A stretch of 31,647 bases of DNA from DASXYG01 sp036502625 (GTDB lineage: Bacteria > Actinomycetota > Actinomycetes > Streptosporangiales > Streptosporangiaceae): contig DASXYG010000021.1 in assembly GCA_036502625.1 (NCBI GenBank), forward strand, positions 1 through 31,647, read 5' to 3'. The notes under the pieces were generated by a model that made no database searches, was not told where the DNA came from, and saw nothing but the letters and a program-made list of their open reading frames with translations. This document shows positions 1 through 7,376 of this stretch, one piece after another (position 1 is the stretch's first letter; the number at the start of each line of letters is the position of its first letter). Made by a program: the position numbers and the translations under genes.

Positions 1-1
1 C

Positions 2-958
2 CCGGCCCCCACCCGCGACCCCGCACCCTCCGGCACCACCCGTCCGGACACCACCCGCGACCCCGCACCCCTCGACACCACAGGCCCGGCCGCCGCCCGC
101 GCCCCTGCGCCCCTCGGCACCCCCATCAGCCCGGAAGGCGACCCCAGCCCCGAACCCGGCGGCGCCACCACCGGCCCAGCCACCACCCGCCACCCCGCAC
201 CCCTTGGCACCCCCGGCCCGGAAGGCGACCTCAGCCCCAAGCCCGGCGGCACCCCCACAGGCCCAGCCGCCACCCGCGACCCCGCACCTCTCGGCACCCC
301 CATCGGCCCGGGAGGAGACCGGATCCCCGAGCCCGGCCGCGCCCCAGACAGGGCCGGGGACTCAGGGCGAGCGGCTCCACAGGCCGCGGAGGATACGGGG
401 AGGACCGCCCCGGGGACCCCGGAGAACGCAGGCCGGGCCGCTCCAAGGGCCGCCGCGACGCGGGACGGCACGGACACTCCGGACGGCGCGGCGATTCGGG
501 ACGGCGCAGAGGCTGCACGGCGGACCGCTCCAAGGGCCGCGGAGCCTCGGGACGGCACGGAGACTCGGCGCGACGCAGAGACTCGGCACGGCACGGAGAC
601 TCGGGACGGCACGGACACTCGGGACGGCGCAGAGACTCCACGCGGCGCGGCGACTCCGGGAACCGCGAAGCCCCCGGGCGATGCGCCCTCCGGGCCTCCA
701 CTGGTCGCGCCCGCTGAGGCGGAGCGGCTGTGGTTGCGGTGGCGGGATATTCAGGCCGGGTTCGTTGATGATCCGGGTGTGGCCGTGGCCGCGGCGGAGG
801 AGATCGTCGGGGAGACCATCCGGGCGTTGAGCGCGGAGCTGGAGCGGCGCACCGCCGGGCTGCGCGCGGCCGCGCACCGCGAGGGCCCGCCGGACACCGA
901 GGCGATGCGCCAGGCCCTGCGCGGCTACCGCGCGATCATGGACCGCCTCCTCGGCTGA
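2..958 (+). CDS. C-terminal part of repeat-rich protein with conserved helical tail (5' end outside window)
   Basis: This frame is open from the first bases of the window to a TGA at 956-958, so the gene starts upstream. About the first 235 visible residues are low-complexity, rich in Pro, Ala, Gly, Thr, Arg and Asp, and hold two tandem repeat families annotated separately. The last roughly 80 residues are ordinary and predicted helical, beginning near AEAERLWLRWRDIQAGFVDD and ending MRQALRGYRAIMDRLLG. From memory, this tail (a W..IQ..FVDDP block, then A..LV.E.I..L, then LR.AL..YR...DRLL) is a recurring C-terminal domain of actinobacterial hypothetical proteins; I know no function for it. The frame was chosen because only it leads into this tail; the other open frames here give Arg/Pro-rich nonsense. 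The gene is convergent with the ABC exporter at 1028. The role is unknown; a surface or scaffold protein with a disordered linker is possible. Confidence 0.7.
   Translation, partial: PAPTRDPAPSGTTRPDTTRDPAPLDTTGPAAARAPAPLGTPISPEGDPSPEPGGATTGPATTRHPAPLGTPGPEGDLSPKPGGTPTGPAATRDPAPLGTPIGPGGDRIPEPGRAPDRAGDSGRAAPQAAEDTGRTAPGTPENAGRAAPRAAATRDGTDTPDGAAIRDGAEAARRTAPRAAEPRDGTETRRDAETRHGTETRDGTDTRDGAETPRGAATPGTAKPPGDAPSGPPLVAPAEAERLWLRWRDIQAGFVDDPGVAVAAAEEIVGETIRALSAELERRTAGLRAAAHREGPPDTEAMRQALRGYRAIMDRLLG
101..340 (+). repeat. Tandem 29-30 codon repeats in the disordered region
   Basis: About three degenerate copies of a unit reading roughly APLGTP-xSP-EGDPSPEPGG-TTGPA-TRDP follow one another in the reading frame of the partial gene. 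The anchor CTCGGCAC or CTTGGCAC occurs at 113, 203 and 290, giving periods of 90 and 87 bases, both whole codons. Shorter relics of the CCCGCGACCCCGCACC part occur near 12 and 54. The repeats keep frame, as expected for a length-variable linker. Confidence 0.75.
461..655 (+). repeat. 18-bp hexapeptide repeats (RDGTET type)
   Basis: Three 18-base units at 461-514 read RDGTDT, PDGAAI and RDGAEA. After an 11-codon interruption, six contiguous units at 548-655 read RDGTET, RRDAET, RHGTET, RDGTDT, RDGAET and PRGAAT. The period is exactly six codons. The flanking motif CGCTCCAAGGGCCGC is also duplicated (near 439 and 526). This looks like slippage or unequal crossing-over in a coding linker, not a CRISPR array, because there are no unique spacers. 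Confidence 0.8.
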
Positions 959-1027
959 CTCCGCGGCAGCTCCCGCGCTGGCTCCTCGACCGCCTCACCG
1001 GGCCCACCTCCCGCGTCCACGGCCGCC

Positions 1028-1828
1028 TCACCGGGCCCGCCTTCCGAAGAGGATCGTGGCGGTTACGCCCGCGGCCGCCGTGAGGACCGCGCACCAGATC
1101 ACCGCGGCCGCGCCGCTGGACCCCACCGGGGTGCCCATGAGGAGGGCGCGGAGGGTGTCGGTTACCGGGGTGGTGGGCTGGTTGTCGGCGAAGGCCTGGA
1201 GCCAGCCGGGCATGGTCGAGGTGGGGACGAAGCCGCTGCCGAGGTACGGCAGGAACAGCATGAAGAAGCCGAACCCCTCGGCGGCCTCGGGCGAGCGGAC
1301 CAGCAGGCCGATGACCGTGGACACCCAGGAGACCGCGAGGACGTACAGCAGCAGCACACCCACCACGGCCAGCCACGCGAGCGGCGACGCGGCCGGGCGC
1401 CAGCCCAGCAGCAGCGCGGCCGCCACGACCAGCGACGCGGAGATCAGGTTGCGCACCAGGCTGCCGGTCACATGGCCGGCGAGGACGGAGAAGCGCGCGA
1501 TCGGCATCGAGCGGAACCGGTCGATCACGCCGAGCGCCATGTCGCGCGCGACGGCCTGGCCGGTCGCGGCGGCGCTGTATCCGGCGCAGAGGAGGATCAC
1601 GCCCGGCACGACGTAGTCGATGTAGCGGACGCCGCCGGTGCGGATGGCGCCGCCGAAGACGAACACGAAGACCAGCAGCAGCATGATCGGCAGCAGCACG
1701 GCCACGAACAGCGCGTCAACCGCACGGAACACGTGGCGGACGCTGCGGCCCATCATCGTCGCGCTGTCGGCCAGGGCATGCCGCCCCGCGCCACCGGGCG
1801 GAGTGGGCGGCGCCTCGGTGAGCGTCAT
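1028..1828 (-). CDS. ABC-2 type exporter permease, DrrB-like
   Basis: This 266-residue membrane protein has about six hydrophobic segments in the ABC-2 permease arrangement. They lie around residues 38-60, 74-92, 120-145, 152-175, 185-200 and 238-258. The hallmark RDMALGVIDRFRSMPIAR loop, of the kind seen in DrrB and other antibiotic exporters, lies near residues 95-112. It would form the transmembrane channel for the ATPase encoded immediately upstream. Its start codon overlaps that gene's stop (ATGA, 1825-1828), so the two are translationally coupled and probably made in equal amounts. Nothing in the sequence defines the exported substrate; lipophilic drugs or an endogenous metabolite are typical for the family. 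An imperfect 33-bp duplication (990-1022 and 1023-1055) spans its stop codon. Confidence 0.9.
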   Translation of the reverse strand: MTLTEAPPTPPGGAGRHALADSATMMGRSVRHVFRAVDALFVAVLLPIMLLLVFVFVFGGAIRTGGVRYIDYVVPGVILLCAGYSAAATGQAVARDMALGVIDRFRSMPIARFSVLAGHVTGSLVRNLISASLVVAAALLLGWRPAASPLAWLAVVGVLLLYVLAVSWVSTVIGLLVRSPEAAEGFGFFMLFLPYLGSGFVPTSTMPGWLQAFADNQPTTPVTDTLRALLMGTPVGSSGAAAVIWCAVLTAAAGVTATILFGRRAR

Positions 1829-2805
1829 GCCGGGACCTCCTCGGGTTCCGCGGCCGCCGGTCTCTCCGGCCCGCCGGTCAGGCTCAGGAACACGTCGTCG
1901 AGCGAGGGCCGGGTGAGGTGGACGTGGCGGACGCGGACGCCGCGCGCCTCCAGGAACACCAGCACCCGCCGCACGTCATCGGCCGAGCCGTCGGTGGCGA
2001 CGCCGACCGTCAGCCCAACGGGATCGAGCGCGACGCCGCCCTCGGCGCCGCGCCAGGCGCCGAGCTCCGCGGCGGCCCTGTCGTACGCATGAGGGTCGCC
2101 GAGCTCGAGCTCCAGGCGCTCGCGCGCGGAATGGCGCTTGAGCTCCGCGGCCGTGCCCTCCGCGATGATCGAGCCGTGGTCGAGCACGCTGATGCGGTCG
2201 GCGAGGTGGTCGGCCTCCTCGAGGTACTGCGTGGTGAGCAGGATCGTGACGCCGTCGTCGAGCAGGCCGCGGATCGCCTCCCACATCGACCGGCGGCTGC
2301 GGGGGTCGAGGCCGGTGGTCGGTTCGTCGAGGAACAGCACGCGCGGGCGGGCCAGCAGGCCCACCGCGAGGTCGAGCCGCCGCCGCATGCCCCCGGAGTA
2401 GGTCTTCACCGGGCGGCCCGCCGCGCCGGTGAGGTCGAACATCTCGATCAGCTCGGCCACGCGCCCGCGCCGTTCGGCGCGGCCCAGGTGGAACAGCCGC
2501 GCCATCATGCGGAGGTTCTCCGCGCCGGTGAGCGGTTCGTCGACCGCGGCGTACTGCCCGGTGAGGCTGATGGCGGAGCGCACCCCGGCGGGATCGGCGA
2601 GCACGTCGTGCCCGGCGACCACCGCGCTCCCGCTGTCGGGCCGCAGCAGCGTGGACAGGATGCGCACCATGGTGGTCTTGCCCGCGCCGTTCGGCCCGAG
2701 GAGGGCGCGGATCGTGCCGCCCTCGACGATGAGATCGACCGAATCGAGCACGGCGTTAGTTCCGTACGCCTTCGACAGGCCGGTGACGCGGATCGCGGTC
2801 GGCAT
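1825..2805 (-). CDS. ABC exporter ATP-binding protein, DrrA-like
   Basis: This 326-residue nucleotide-binding subunit powers the permease at 1028-1828. It has a Walker A motif GPNGAGKTT at residues 37-45, the signature YSGGM at 136-140 and Walker B VLFLDEP at 156-162. Gln replaces the usual switch His in TTQYLEEAD (about 192-200), as in DrrA proteins. The C-terminal 100 residues are the DrrA-type accessory domain. The ATG at 2803-2805 was chosen because a GGGGAGGGG ribosome-binding site sits directly upstream of it. An in-frame start 39 bases further up would place that site inside the coding region. Transcription probably starts in the 2806-2914 intergenic region under control of the divergent TetR protein. 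Confidence 0.92.
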   Translation of the reverse strand: MPTAIRVTGLSKAYGTNAVLDSVDLIVEGGTIRALLGPNGAGKTTMVRILSTLLRPDSGSAVVAGHDVLADPAGVRSAISLTGQYAAVDEPLTGAENLRMMARLFHLGRAERRGRVAELIEMFDLTGAAGRPVKTYSGGMRRRLDLAVGLLARPRVLFLDEPTTGLDPRSRRSMWEAIRGLLDDGVTILLTTQYLEEADHLADRISVLDHGSIIAEGTAAELKRHSARERLELELGDPHAYDRAAAELGAWRGAEGGVALDPVGLTVGVATDGSADDVRRVLVFLEARGVRVRHVHLTRPSLDDVFLSLTGGPERPAAAEPEEVPA

Positions 2806-2842
2806 GTGGCCCCCTCCCCCGCGCCCCGACGGACACGAGAAC

Positions 2843-2881
2843 AACTGTGTGCGCTATAAACGATTTATAGAGTACACAGTT
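2843..2881. promoter_or_regulatory. 39-bp operator dyad between drrAB-type genes and tetR
   Basis: Two 18-bp arms flank a CGA centre. The left arm AACTGTGTGCGCTATAAA and the reverse complement of the right arm agree at 16 of 18 positions. A further ACAGTT half-site copy lies at 2897-2902, 21 bp after the same hexamer at 2876-2881. The AT-rich CTATAAA and TTTATAG arms could also hold -10 elements for either direction. The size, symmetry and position suit a TetR-family dimer or pair of dimers repressing both divergent transcripts; that role is inferred. Confidence 0.75.
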
Positions 2882-2914
2882 TCGTGTACGGCGCAAACAG
2901 TTAAGCTGGATCCG

Positions 2915-3709
2915 ATGACGAACGAGGAGAACGACACCGACCCGGCGGTCCGCATCCCCCGCCGCTACCAGCGCCTCTGGGGCGTGGCCGAGCCCAGCCG
3001 CCGCGGCCCGCGGCCCCGCCTGTCGCTCGACGCGGTCGCCCGCGCGGGCATCGAGATCGCCGACGCCGAGGGCATCTCGGCCGTCTCGATGAGCCGCGTC
3101 GCCAAGGCCCTCGGCTACACCACGATGTCCCTCTACCGCTACGTCGACAGCAAAGACGAGCTGATCGAGGTCATGGTGGACCGCTCCGGCGACCCCCCGC
3201 CCGACCCCGACCCCGGCCTCGACTGGCGCGCCGCGCTCGAACGCTGGGCCTACGCGCAGCTCGACGTCTTCCGCGACCACCCATGGACGGCCACGCTGCC
3301 GGTCAGCGGCCCGCCCCTGTCACCGCGCGCCCTGCGCTGGATGGAGGCCGGCCTCGACGCCCTGGCCGACACGCCGCTGACCCACACCGAGCGCGTCGGC
3401 GTCCTCCTGGCCGTCACCATGTCCGTGCTGAACGCCGTGCGCCTCGGCCTCGAGCTGTCCAGCGGCGACGACCTCAGCCCCGCCGACTACGGCCGCGCCA
3501 TCGGCACCCTGGTCACCGACGTCACCCACCCGCACCTCACCGCGGCCGTCCGCGATGGCGCCTTCCACGGCGACCAGCCCAGCAGCGCCGACAGCACCGA
3601 CGACGACTTCGCGTTCGGCCTCGGCCTCACTCTCGACGGCGTCGACGCCCTGATCGCCCGCCGCGGGCCCCGGCCACGACCACGGCCCCGTACGAAAGCC
3701 GCGCACTGA
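2915..3709 (+). CDS. TetR/AcrR family transcriptional regulator
   Basis: This 264-residue regulator has an N-terminal TetR helix-turn-helix at roughly residues 36-90. The core SAVSMSRVAKALGYTTMSLY is followed by RYVDSKDELIEVMVD. The rest is a TetR_C-type ligand-binding domain. The first 30 residues form a charged extension (MTNEENDTDPAVRIPRRYQR). The ATG at 2915 is the first in-frame start after the operator, and the open frame further upstream runs through the operator and into the antisense of the ATPase gene. The gene is divergent from the DrrAB-type exporter, the usual arrangement for a drug-responsive local repressor. It ends four bases before the convergent acyl-CoA synthetase stop. Its tail (RRGPRPRPRPRTKAAH) is basic and low-complexity. 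Confidence 0.9.
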   Translation: MTNEENDTDPAVRIPRRYQRLWGVAEPSRRGPRPRLSLDAVARAGIEIADAEGISAVSMSRVAKALGYTTMSLYRYVDSKDELIEVMVDRSGDPPPDPDPGLDWRAALERWAYAQLDVFRDHPWTATLPVSGPPLSPRALRWMEAGLDALADTPLTHTERVGVLLAVTMSVLNAVRLGLELSSGDDLSPADYGRAIGTLVTDVTHPHLTAAVRDGAFHGDQPSSADSTDDDFAFGLGLTLDGVDALIARRGPRPRPRPRTKAAH

Positions 3710-3713
3710 CGGG

Positions 3714-5237
3714 TCAGATGCGCCGCCCGGTCTCGGTCCAGTACGGCTCGCGCAGCCGCCGCTTGAACAGCTTGCCCGAGTCCTCCCGCGGCAGCGCCTC
3801 CTCGAAGACGACCACCTTCGGCGCCTTGTACCCGGCCAGGTGGTCGCGGACGTACGCGCGCACGGCCTCGGCCGTCACCCCCGGCTCGGCCTCCACGTGC
3901 GCGGCCAGCGCCTCGCCGAAGTCGGGGTCGGGAATGCCGAAGACGGCGACATCGCGCACCCCGTCCATGCCGATCAGGCAGTTCTCGATCTCCGCCGGGT
4001 AGATGTTCACGCCGCCGGAGATCACCATGTCGTTGCGGCGGTCGGTGAGGTAGAGGAACCCGTCGCCGTCCAGGTAGCCCATGTCGCCGACGGTGAGGTA
4101 GCCGGCGCGCTCCATCGCCGCGCGCTTGGCGCCGGCGCCGAGGTACGTGAAGTTCGGCCAGGCGGGCGGCGGCTTGAGGTACACCTCGCCGATCTCGCCC
4201 GTCGGGACGTCCGTGTCGTCCGGGCCGAGCACCCGTACGCCCGCGCCGGCCACCGCGGTGCCGACCGTGCCGGGGTGGGCCAGCCATTGCGGGCTGTCGC
4301 AGGCCACGACGACGCCGGTCTCCGAACCTCCGTAGTACTCCAGGATGATCGGCCCGAACCAGTCGATGATCGCGCGCTTGACGTCCGGCGGGCACGGCGC
4401 CGCCGCGTGCACGACCGCCTTCAGCGAGGACAGGTCGTACCGCTCGCGCACCTCCTTCGGCAGCCGCAGCAGCCGGACGAACATGGTCGGCACGGTCTGG
4501 ATGTGCTCGATGCGGTTGGCCTCGATGAGCCGCAGGAACTCCTCGGGGTCGAAGCGGGGCATCGTGGTGACGTCGCAGCCGAGCGTGACCGCCATCAGCG
4601 CGTGCGTGTTCGGCGCGGTGTGGTACATCGGCGCGGGCACCATCGTGCGCGCCCCGGGCCGCAGCCCGAACGCCGAGAACACCAGGTGGGCGAGTTCGAG
4701 CGCCTGCTCGGCGCCCATCGGCTCGCGCAGGATGCCCTTCGGCCGCCCCGTCGTGCCGGACGTGTAGATCATCCCGGACTGCGACTCCGTAGGCGCCTCG
4801 CTCAGCGGTTCGTGCGCCGCGATGACGTCGTCGATCAGCGGGTACTCGCCGGTCGGCGCCGTGGACAGGCCGTACGCCGCGACCAGTTCCGGCGCCGGCG
4901 GCACCTCGACGATCCGCATGCCCTCGGGCGCCGCGGCCGCCACGCCGGGCAGCAGGTCGGTGTGCGCGAACGCGACGACGCTGCCGCTGTCGGCCAGGAG
5001 GTACGCCAGGTCATCGCCGGTCCAGTGCCAGTTCACCGGCACCGGCACGGCGCCCGCGAGCCCGGCCGCGATGCTGGCCTCGAGGAACGCGATCTCGTTG
5101 CGCAGCACGACCGCGACACGGTCGCCGGGCCGGACACCGTACGCGCGCAGCGCGGAGGCGAGGCGTGCCGCGCGCGCCTGCGCCTCCGCGATCGGCCGTA
5201 CGGACTCACCGGATCGGATGGCGGGCGCTTCGGTCAT
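3714..5237 (-). CDS. Acyl-CoA synthetase (AMP-binding enzyme)
   Basis: This 507-residue adenylate-forming ligase would activate a carboxylic acid through an acyl-AMP to an acyl-CoA. The P-loop motif YTSGTTGRPKG is at 158-168, the A5 motif YYGGSETG near 302-309, and TVGDMGYLDGDG and DRRNDMVISGGVNIYP form A7-A8. The catalytic Lys489 is in SGKLFKRR. Length and motifs are complete. The closest general resemblance is to acyl-CoA synthetases of fatty-acid, bile-acid or aromatic-acid type; the substrate cannot be read from sequence. The ATG follows AGGAGG by seven bases. Upstream on the same strand lie a DUF6295-like gene (92-bp gap) and a dienelactone hydrolase, which may be cotranscribed. The divergent crotonase gene at 6534 fits CoA-ester degradation. 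Confidence 0.92.
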   Translation of the reverse strand: MTEAPAIRSGESVRPIAEAQARAARLASALRAYGVRPGDRVAVVLRNEIAFLEASIAAGLAGAVPVPVNWHWTGDDLAYLLADSGSVVAFAHTDLLPGVAAAAPEGMRIVEVPPAPELVAAYGLSTAPTGEYPLIDDVIAAHEPLSEAPTESQSGMIYTSGTTGRPKGILREPMGAEQALELAHLVFSAFGLRPGARTMVPAPMYHTAPNTHALMAVTLGCDVTTMPRFDPEEFLRLIEANRIEHIQTVPTMFVRLLRLPKEVRERYDLSSLKAVVHAAAPCPPDVKRAIIDWFGPIILEYYGGSETGVVVACDSPQWLAHPGTVGTAVAGAGVRVLGPDDTDVPTGEIGEVYLKPPPAWPNFTYLGAGAKRAAMERAGYLTVGDMGYLDGDGFLYLTDRRNDMVISGGVNIYPAEIENCLIGMDGVRDVAVFGIPDPDFGEALAAHVEAEPGVTAEAVRAYVRDHLAGYKAPKVVVFEEALPREDSGKLFKRRLREPYWTETGRRI

Positions 5238-5329
5238 GGTCAGCCTCCTGGATCGGCAGGTTCCACCGGAGCCGTCCGCGCCAGCATCACCCGGATCGGC
5301 CGCGCGGGCCAGCCCCGGTCACCTCCGGT

Positions 5330-5620
5330 TCAGTGGCCCGCGGGCCGGTCCGCGTCGGCGGCGGCGATGCCCGGCGGCGCGGATTCCAGCGCGGACGTGA
5401 TCGCCGCGATCAGCGCGCGCCCCGACTCCTCGGTCAGCTCGACGGCGACCCGCGCCGACGGGCCGATCTCCGGGTTGATGAAGTCGATGTTCAGCGTGTG
5501 CGCCTGCGGGGCGTGGACGGGATGGTCCACGTACACGCTGGCCCGGCTCAGGTGGAACCAGCCCTGCGCGCCCTTGCCGCTGCCGAACATGTCGATCCGC
5601 TCGGTGATGTACGTGCACAT
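5330..5620 (-). CDS. DUF6295-like small protein
   Basis: This 96-residue soluble protein begins MCTYITERIDMFGSGKGAQG and continues with a block containing DHPVHAPQAHTLNIDFINPE. From memory this matches the short actinobacterial proteins annotated as DUF6295, whose function is not known. It has no signal peptide or membrane segment. GAGGGGAG precedes its ATG, and only 12 bases separate it from the end of the dienelactone hydrolase gene, so the two are very likely one transcript. The conserved histidines in DHPVHAPQAH suggest a metal or ligand site, but this is speculation. In context it is a candidate accessory protein for the hydrolase. Confidence 0.8.
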   Translation of the reverse strand: MCTYITERIDMFGSGKGAQGWFHLSRASVYVDHPVHAPQAHTLNIDFINPEIGPSARVAVELTEESGRALIAAITSALESAPPGIAAADADRPAGH

Positions 5621-5632
5621 GCCGTGCTCCCC

Positions 5633-6373
5633 TCAGGCCAGGTGCTCGCCGTAGAACGCGAGGATCTTGCCCCACGCGTCGACGGCGGCCTCCGGGCGGT
5701 AGCTGGGCCGGTCGACCGACAGGAACGCGTGGCCCGCGCCCTCGTACGTGTGGAACTCGTGCGGCTTGCCCAGCCGCGTCAGCTCCGCGTCGAGCTCGAC
5801 CATCTGGTCCGGCGACGGGAACTGGTCGTCCGCGCCGAACAGGCCGAGCAGCGGGCACGAGAGGTCGGCGGCCTTGTCGATGAGCGGCGTCACGGCCAGC
5901 GGGAACCCCTCAGGCGGCGTGCCCACCACGAACGCGCCGTAGCAGTCGACGGCGGCCTGCATCGGGAGGCTGACCGCGGCCAGGAACGACTGCCGGCCAC
6001 CGGAGCAGAACCCGATGGTACCGACCTTGCCGTTGGACGAGGTCAGCTCCCGCAGCGCCTGCGCCGCACCGGCCACGTCGCCGACCAACTGCTCGTCGGG
6101 GACGCCGCCCTGGGCGCGCGCCGCCGCGGCCGCGTCGTCCGGGCTGGCGCCGGGCGCGATCCGCGAGTAAAGATTCGGGCAGATCGCGGCGTACCCCTCG
6201 GCGGCGAAACGCCGGGTGGTCTCCTTCGACTCCCTGTCGTAACCCGGCATGTGGTGGATCACCACCACGCTCCCGAACGGCCCCGGCCCCATTGGCCTGG
6301 CCAGATACGCCTCGATCCGGTCGCCGTTGTGCCCGCCGATCGTCACCGTCTCCGCCAGCGTCGCGTCATACAC
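5633..6373 (-). CDS. Dienelactone hydrolase family protein
   Basis: This 246-residue alpha/beta hydrolase has the Cys-type dienelactone hydrolase triad: Cys123 in GFCSGGR, Asp182 or Asp183 in FGADDQFPSP and His215 in EGAGHAF. The Cys nucleophile, rather than Ser, is the family hallmark. Family members open lactone rings in chlorocatechol pathways, but many act on other esters, so the substrate is open. The start is GTG at 6371-6373, preceded by AAGGAG at a normal distance. An ATG two codons downstream is out of frame. No signal peptide is present, so the enzyme is cytoplasmic. It heads a minus-strand group with the DUF6295-like gene and possibly the acyl-CoA synthetase, and is divergent from the crotonase-family gene. 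Confidence 0.92.
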   Translation of the reverse strand: MYDATLAETVTIGGHNGDRIEAYLARPMGPGPFGSVVVIHHMPGYDRESKETTRRFAAEGYAAICPNLYSRIAPGASPDDAAAAARAQGGVPDEQLVGDVAGAAQALRELTSSNGKVGTIGFCSGGRQSFLAAVSLPMQAAVDCYGAFVVGTPPEGFPLAVTPLIDKAADLSCPLLGLFGADDQFPSPDQMVELDAELTRLGKPHEFHTYEGAGHAFLSVDRPSYRPEAAVDAWGKILAFYGEHLA

Positions 6374-6473
6374 GGTGAGCTCCTTTCATCCAGCAAGATC
6401 GCATCCCCCATTTCTATGCCTCCCCCGCCGCTCCTCGCACCCGGACCCGCACAGAGCGCATCCCCCGTCCGAA

Positions 6474-6488
6474 CCGAACGCCGTTCGG
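6474..6488. promoter_or_regulatory. 15-bp perfect dyad in divergent promoter region
   Basis: CCGAACG and CGTTCGG flank a single C in the 160-base gap between the dienelactone hydrolase and crotonase-type genes. A TACAGT hexamer at 6499-6504 could be a -10 element for the plus-strand gene, without a convincing -35. A repressor bound at the dyad would cover both divergent promoters. No regulator is adjacent, so which protein binds is unknown. Confidence 0.5.
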
Positions 6489-6533
6489 CCGCGCCGGTTA
6501 CAGTGCCCGCGTAGCCACCCGCGAGGAGGTCCC

Positions 6534-7343
6534 GTGAACGCGAGCCCGGTGCAGACGTCCGACGCCGCCGACGGCGTACGGCTGATCACGCTGAACCGCC
6601 CCGACCGGCTGAACGCCATGAACGAGGAGCTGATCGACGGCCTGCACGCCGCGCTGGACGCCGTGGCCGCCGACCGCGACTGCCGCGTGGTGGTCCTCAC
6701 CGGTGCCGGCCGCGGCTTCTGCGCGGGCCTCGACCTGTACGGATACAGCGAGCAGCATCCCGACCGCGGTGCGCGCAGCCCGCAGGTCCGCATGGAGACG
6801 CAGCAGGCCATCGCGTCGCTGATCCCGAAGCTGCGCGGCCTGCGGCAGCCGACGATCGCCGCGGTCAACGGCCCGGCGGCCGGTGGCGGGCTGGCGCTGA
6901 CGCTGGGCTGCGACCTTCGCGTGGCGGCCCGCTCCGCGAAGTTCAACGTCGCGTTCGTACGGATCGGGCTGTCCGGCTGCGACATCGGCGTGAGCTGGCT
7001 GCTGCCCCGGCTCGTCGGCGCGTCGCGCGCGTTCGAGCTGCTGCTCACCGGCCGGTTCGTCCCGGCGGACGAGGCCGAGCGCATCGGCCTGGTCGGCCGG
7101 GTCGTGGACGACGGGCAGGCGGTCGCCGCCGCGCTCGACCTGGCCGCCGCGATCACCGCCAACTCCCCCATGGGCGTCTGGATGACCAAGGAGGTGATGT
7201 GGGACCAGTTGGAGGTGCCGAGCCTCCAGGCGGGCATCGACCTGGAGAACCGCACCCAGATCATGACCACGTTCACCGCCGACCACCCCGAGGCGATGGC
7301 CGCGTTCCTGCAGCGCCGCCCGCCCGTCTTCCGCAACGAGTGA
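6534..7343 (+). CDS. Enoyl-CoA hydratase/isomerase (crotonase) family protein
   Basis: This 269-residue crotonase-fold enzyme has the oxyanion-hole elements GRGFCAGLDL (59-68) and NGPAAGGGLALTLGCD (112-127), followed by IGLSGCDIGVSWLLPRLVG (144-162). Both glutamates that perform hydration in rat crotonase are replaced by my alignment: Ala121 for Glu144 and Phe141 for Glu164. Asp150 in SGCDIG lies where dienoyl-CoA isomerase has an active-site Asp. Hydratase activity is therefore doubtful, and an isomerase or hydrolase-type reaction on a CoA ester is possible. The start is GTG at 6534 after GAGGAGG; the frame is open further upstream, but only through the divergent gene's antisense. The gene is divergent from the dienelactone hydrolase and 33 bases ahead of the DUF1697 gene. 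Confidence 0.9.
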   Translation: MNASPVQTSDAADGVRLITLNRPDRLNAMNEELIDGLHAALDAVAADRDCRVVVLTGAGRGFCAGLDLYGYSEQHPDRGARSPQVRMETQQAIASLIPKLRGLRQPTIAAVNGPAAGGGLALTLGCDLRVAARSAKFNVAFVRIGLSGCDIGVSWLLPRLVGASRAFELLLTGRFVPADEAERIGLVGRVVDDGQAVAAALDLAAAITANSPMGVWMTKEVMWDQLEVPSLQAGIDLENRTQIMTTFTADHPEAMAAFLQRRPPVFRNE

Positions 7344-7376
7344 CCGCGCGCGCCGCCCGCGGGGGACAATCACGGC

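Noticed and set aside
461..655. Short regular repeats resembling a CRISPR-like array
   Set aside because: The 18-bp units are contiguous with no unique spacers, keep the reading frame, and no cas genes are present.
204..830. Alternative open frames (both strands) over the repeat-rich first 900 bases
   Set aside because: They are Arg/Pro-rich, start and stop arbitrarily, and do not connect to the conserved tail encoded by the frame running from base 2 to 958.
990..1055. Imperfect 33-bp tandem duplication at the end of the permease gene
   Set aside because: It is only two degenerate copies, without symmetry or further units. It is probably a small local duplication around the stop codon with no evident function.
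3840..5654. Long plus-strand open frame opposite the acyl-CoA synthetase
   Set aside because: It is a shadow frame; the minus-strand ligase has all family motifs and a good ribosome-binding site.
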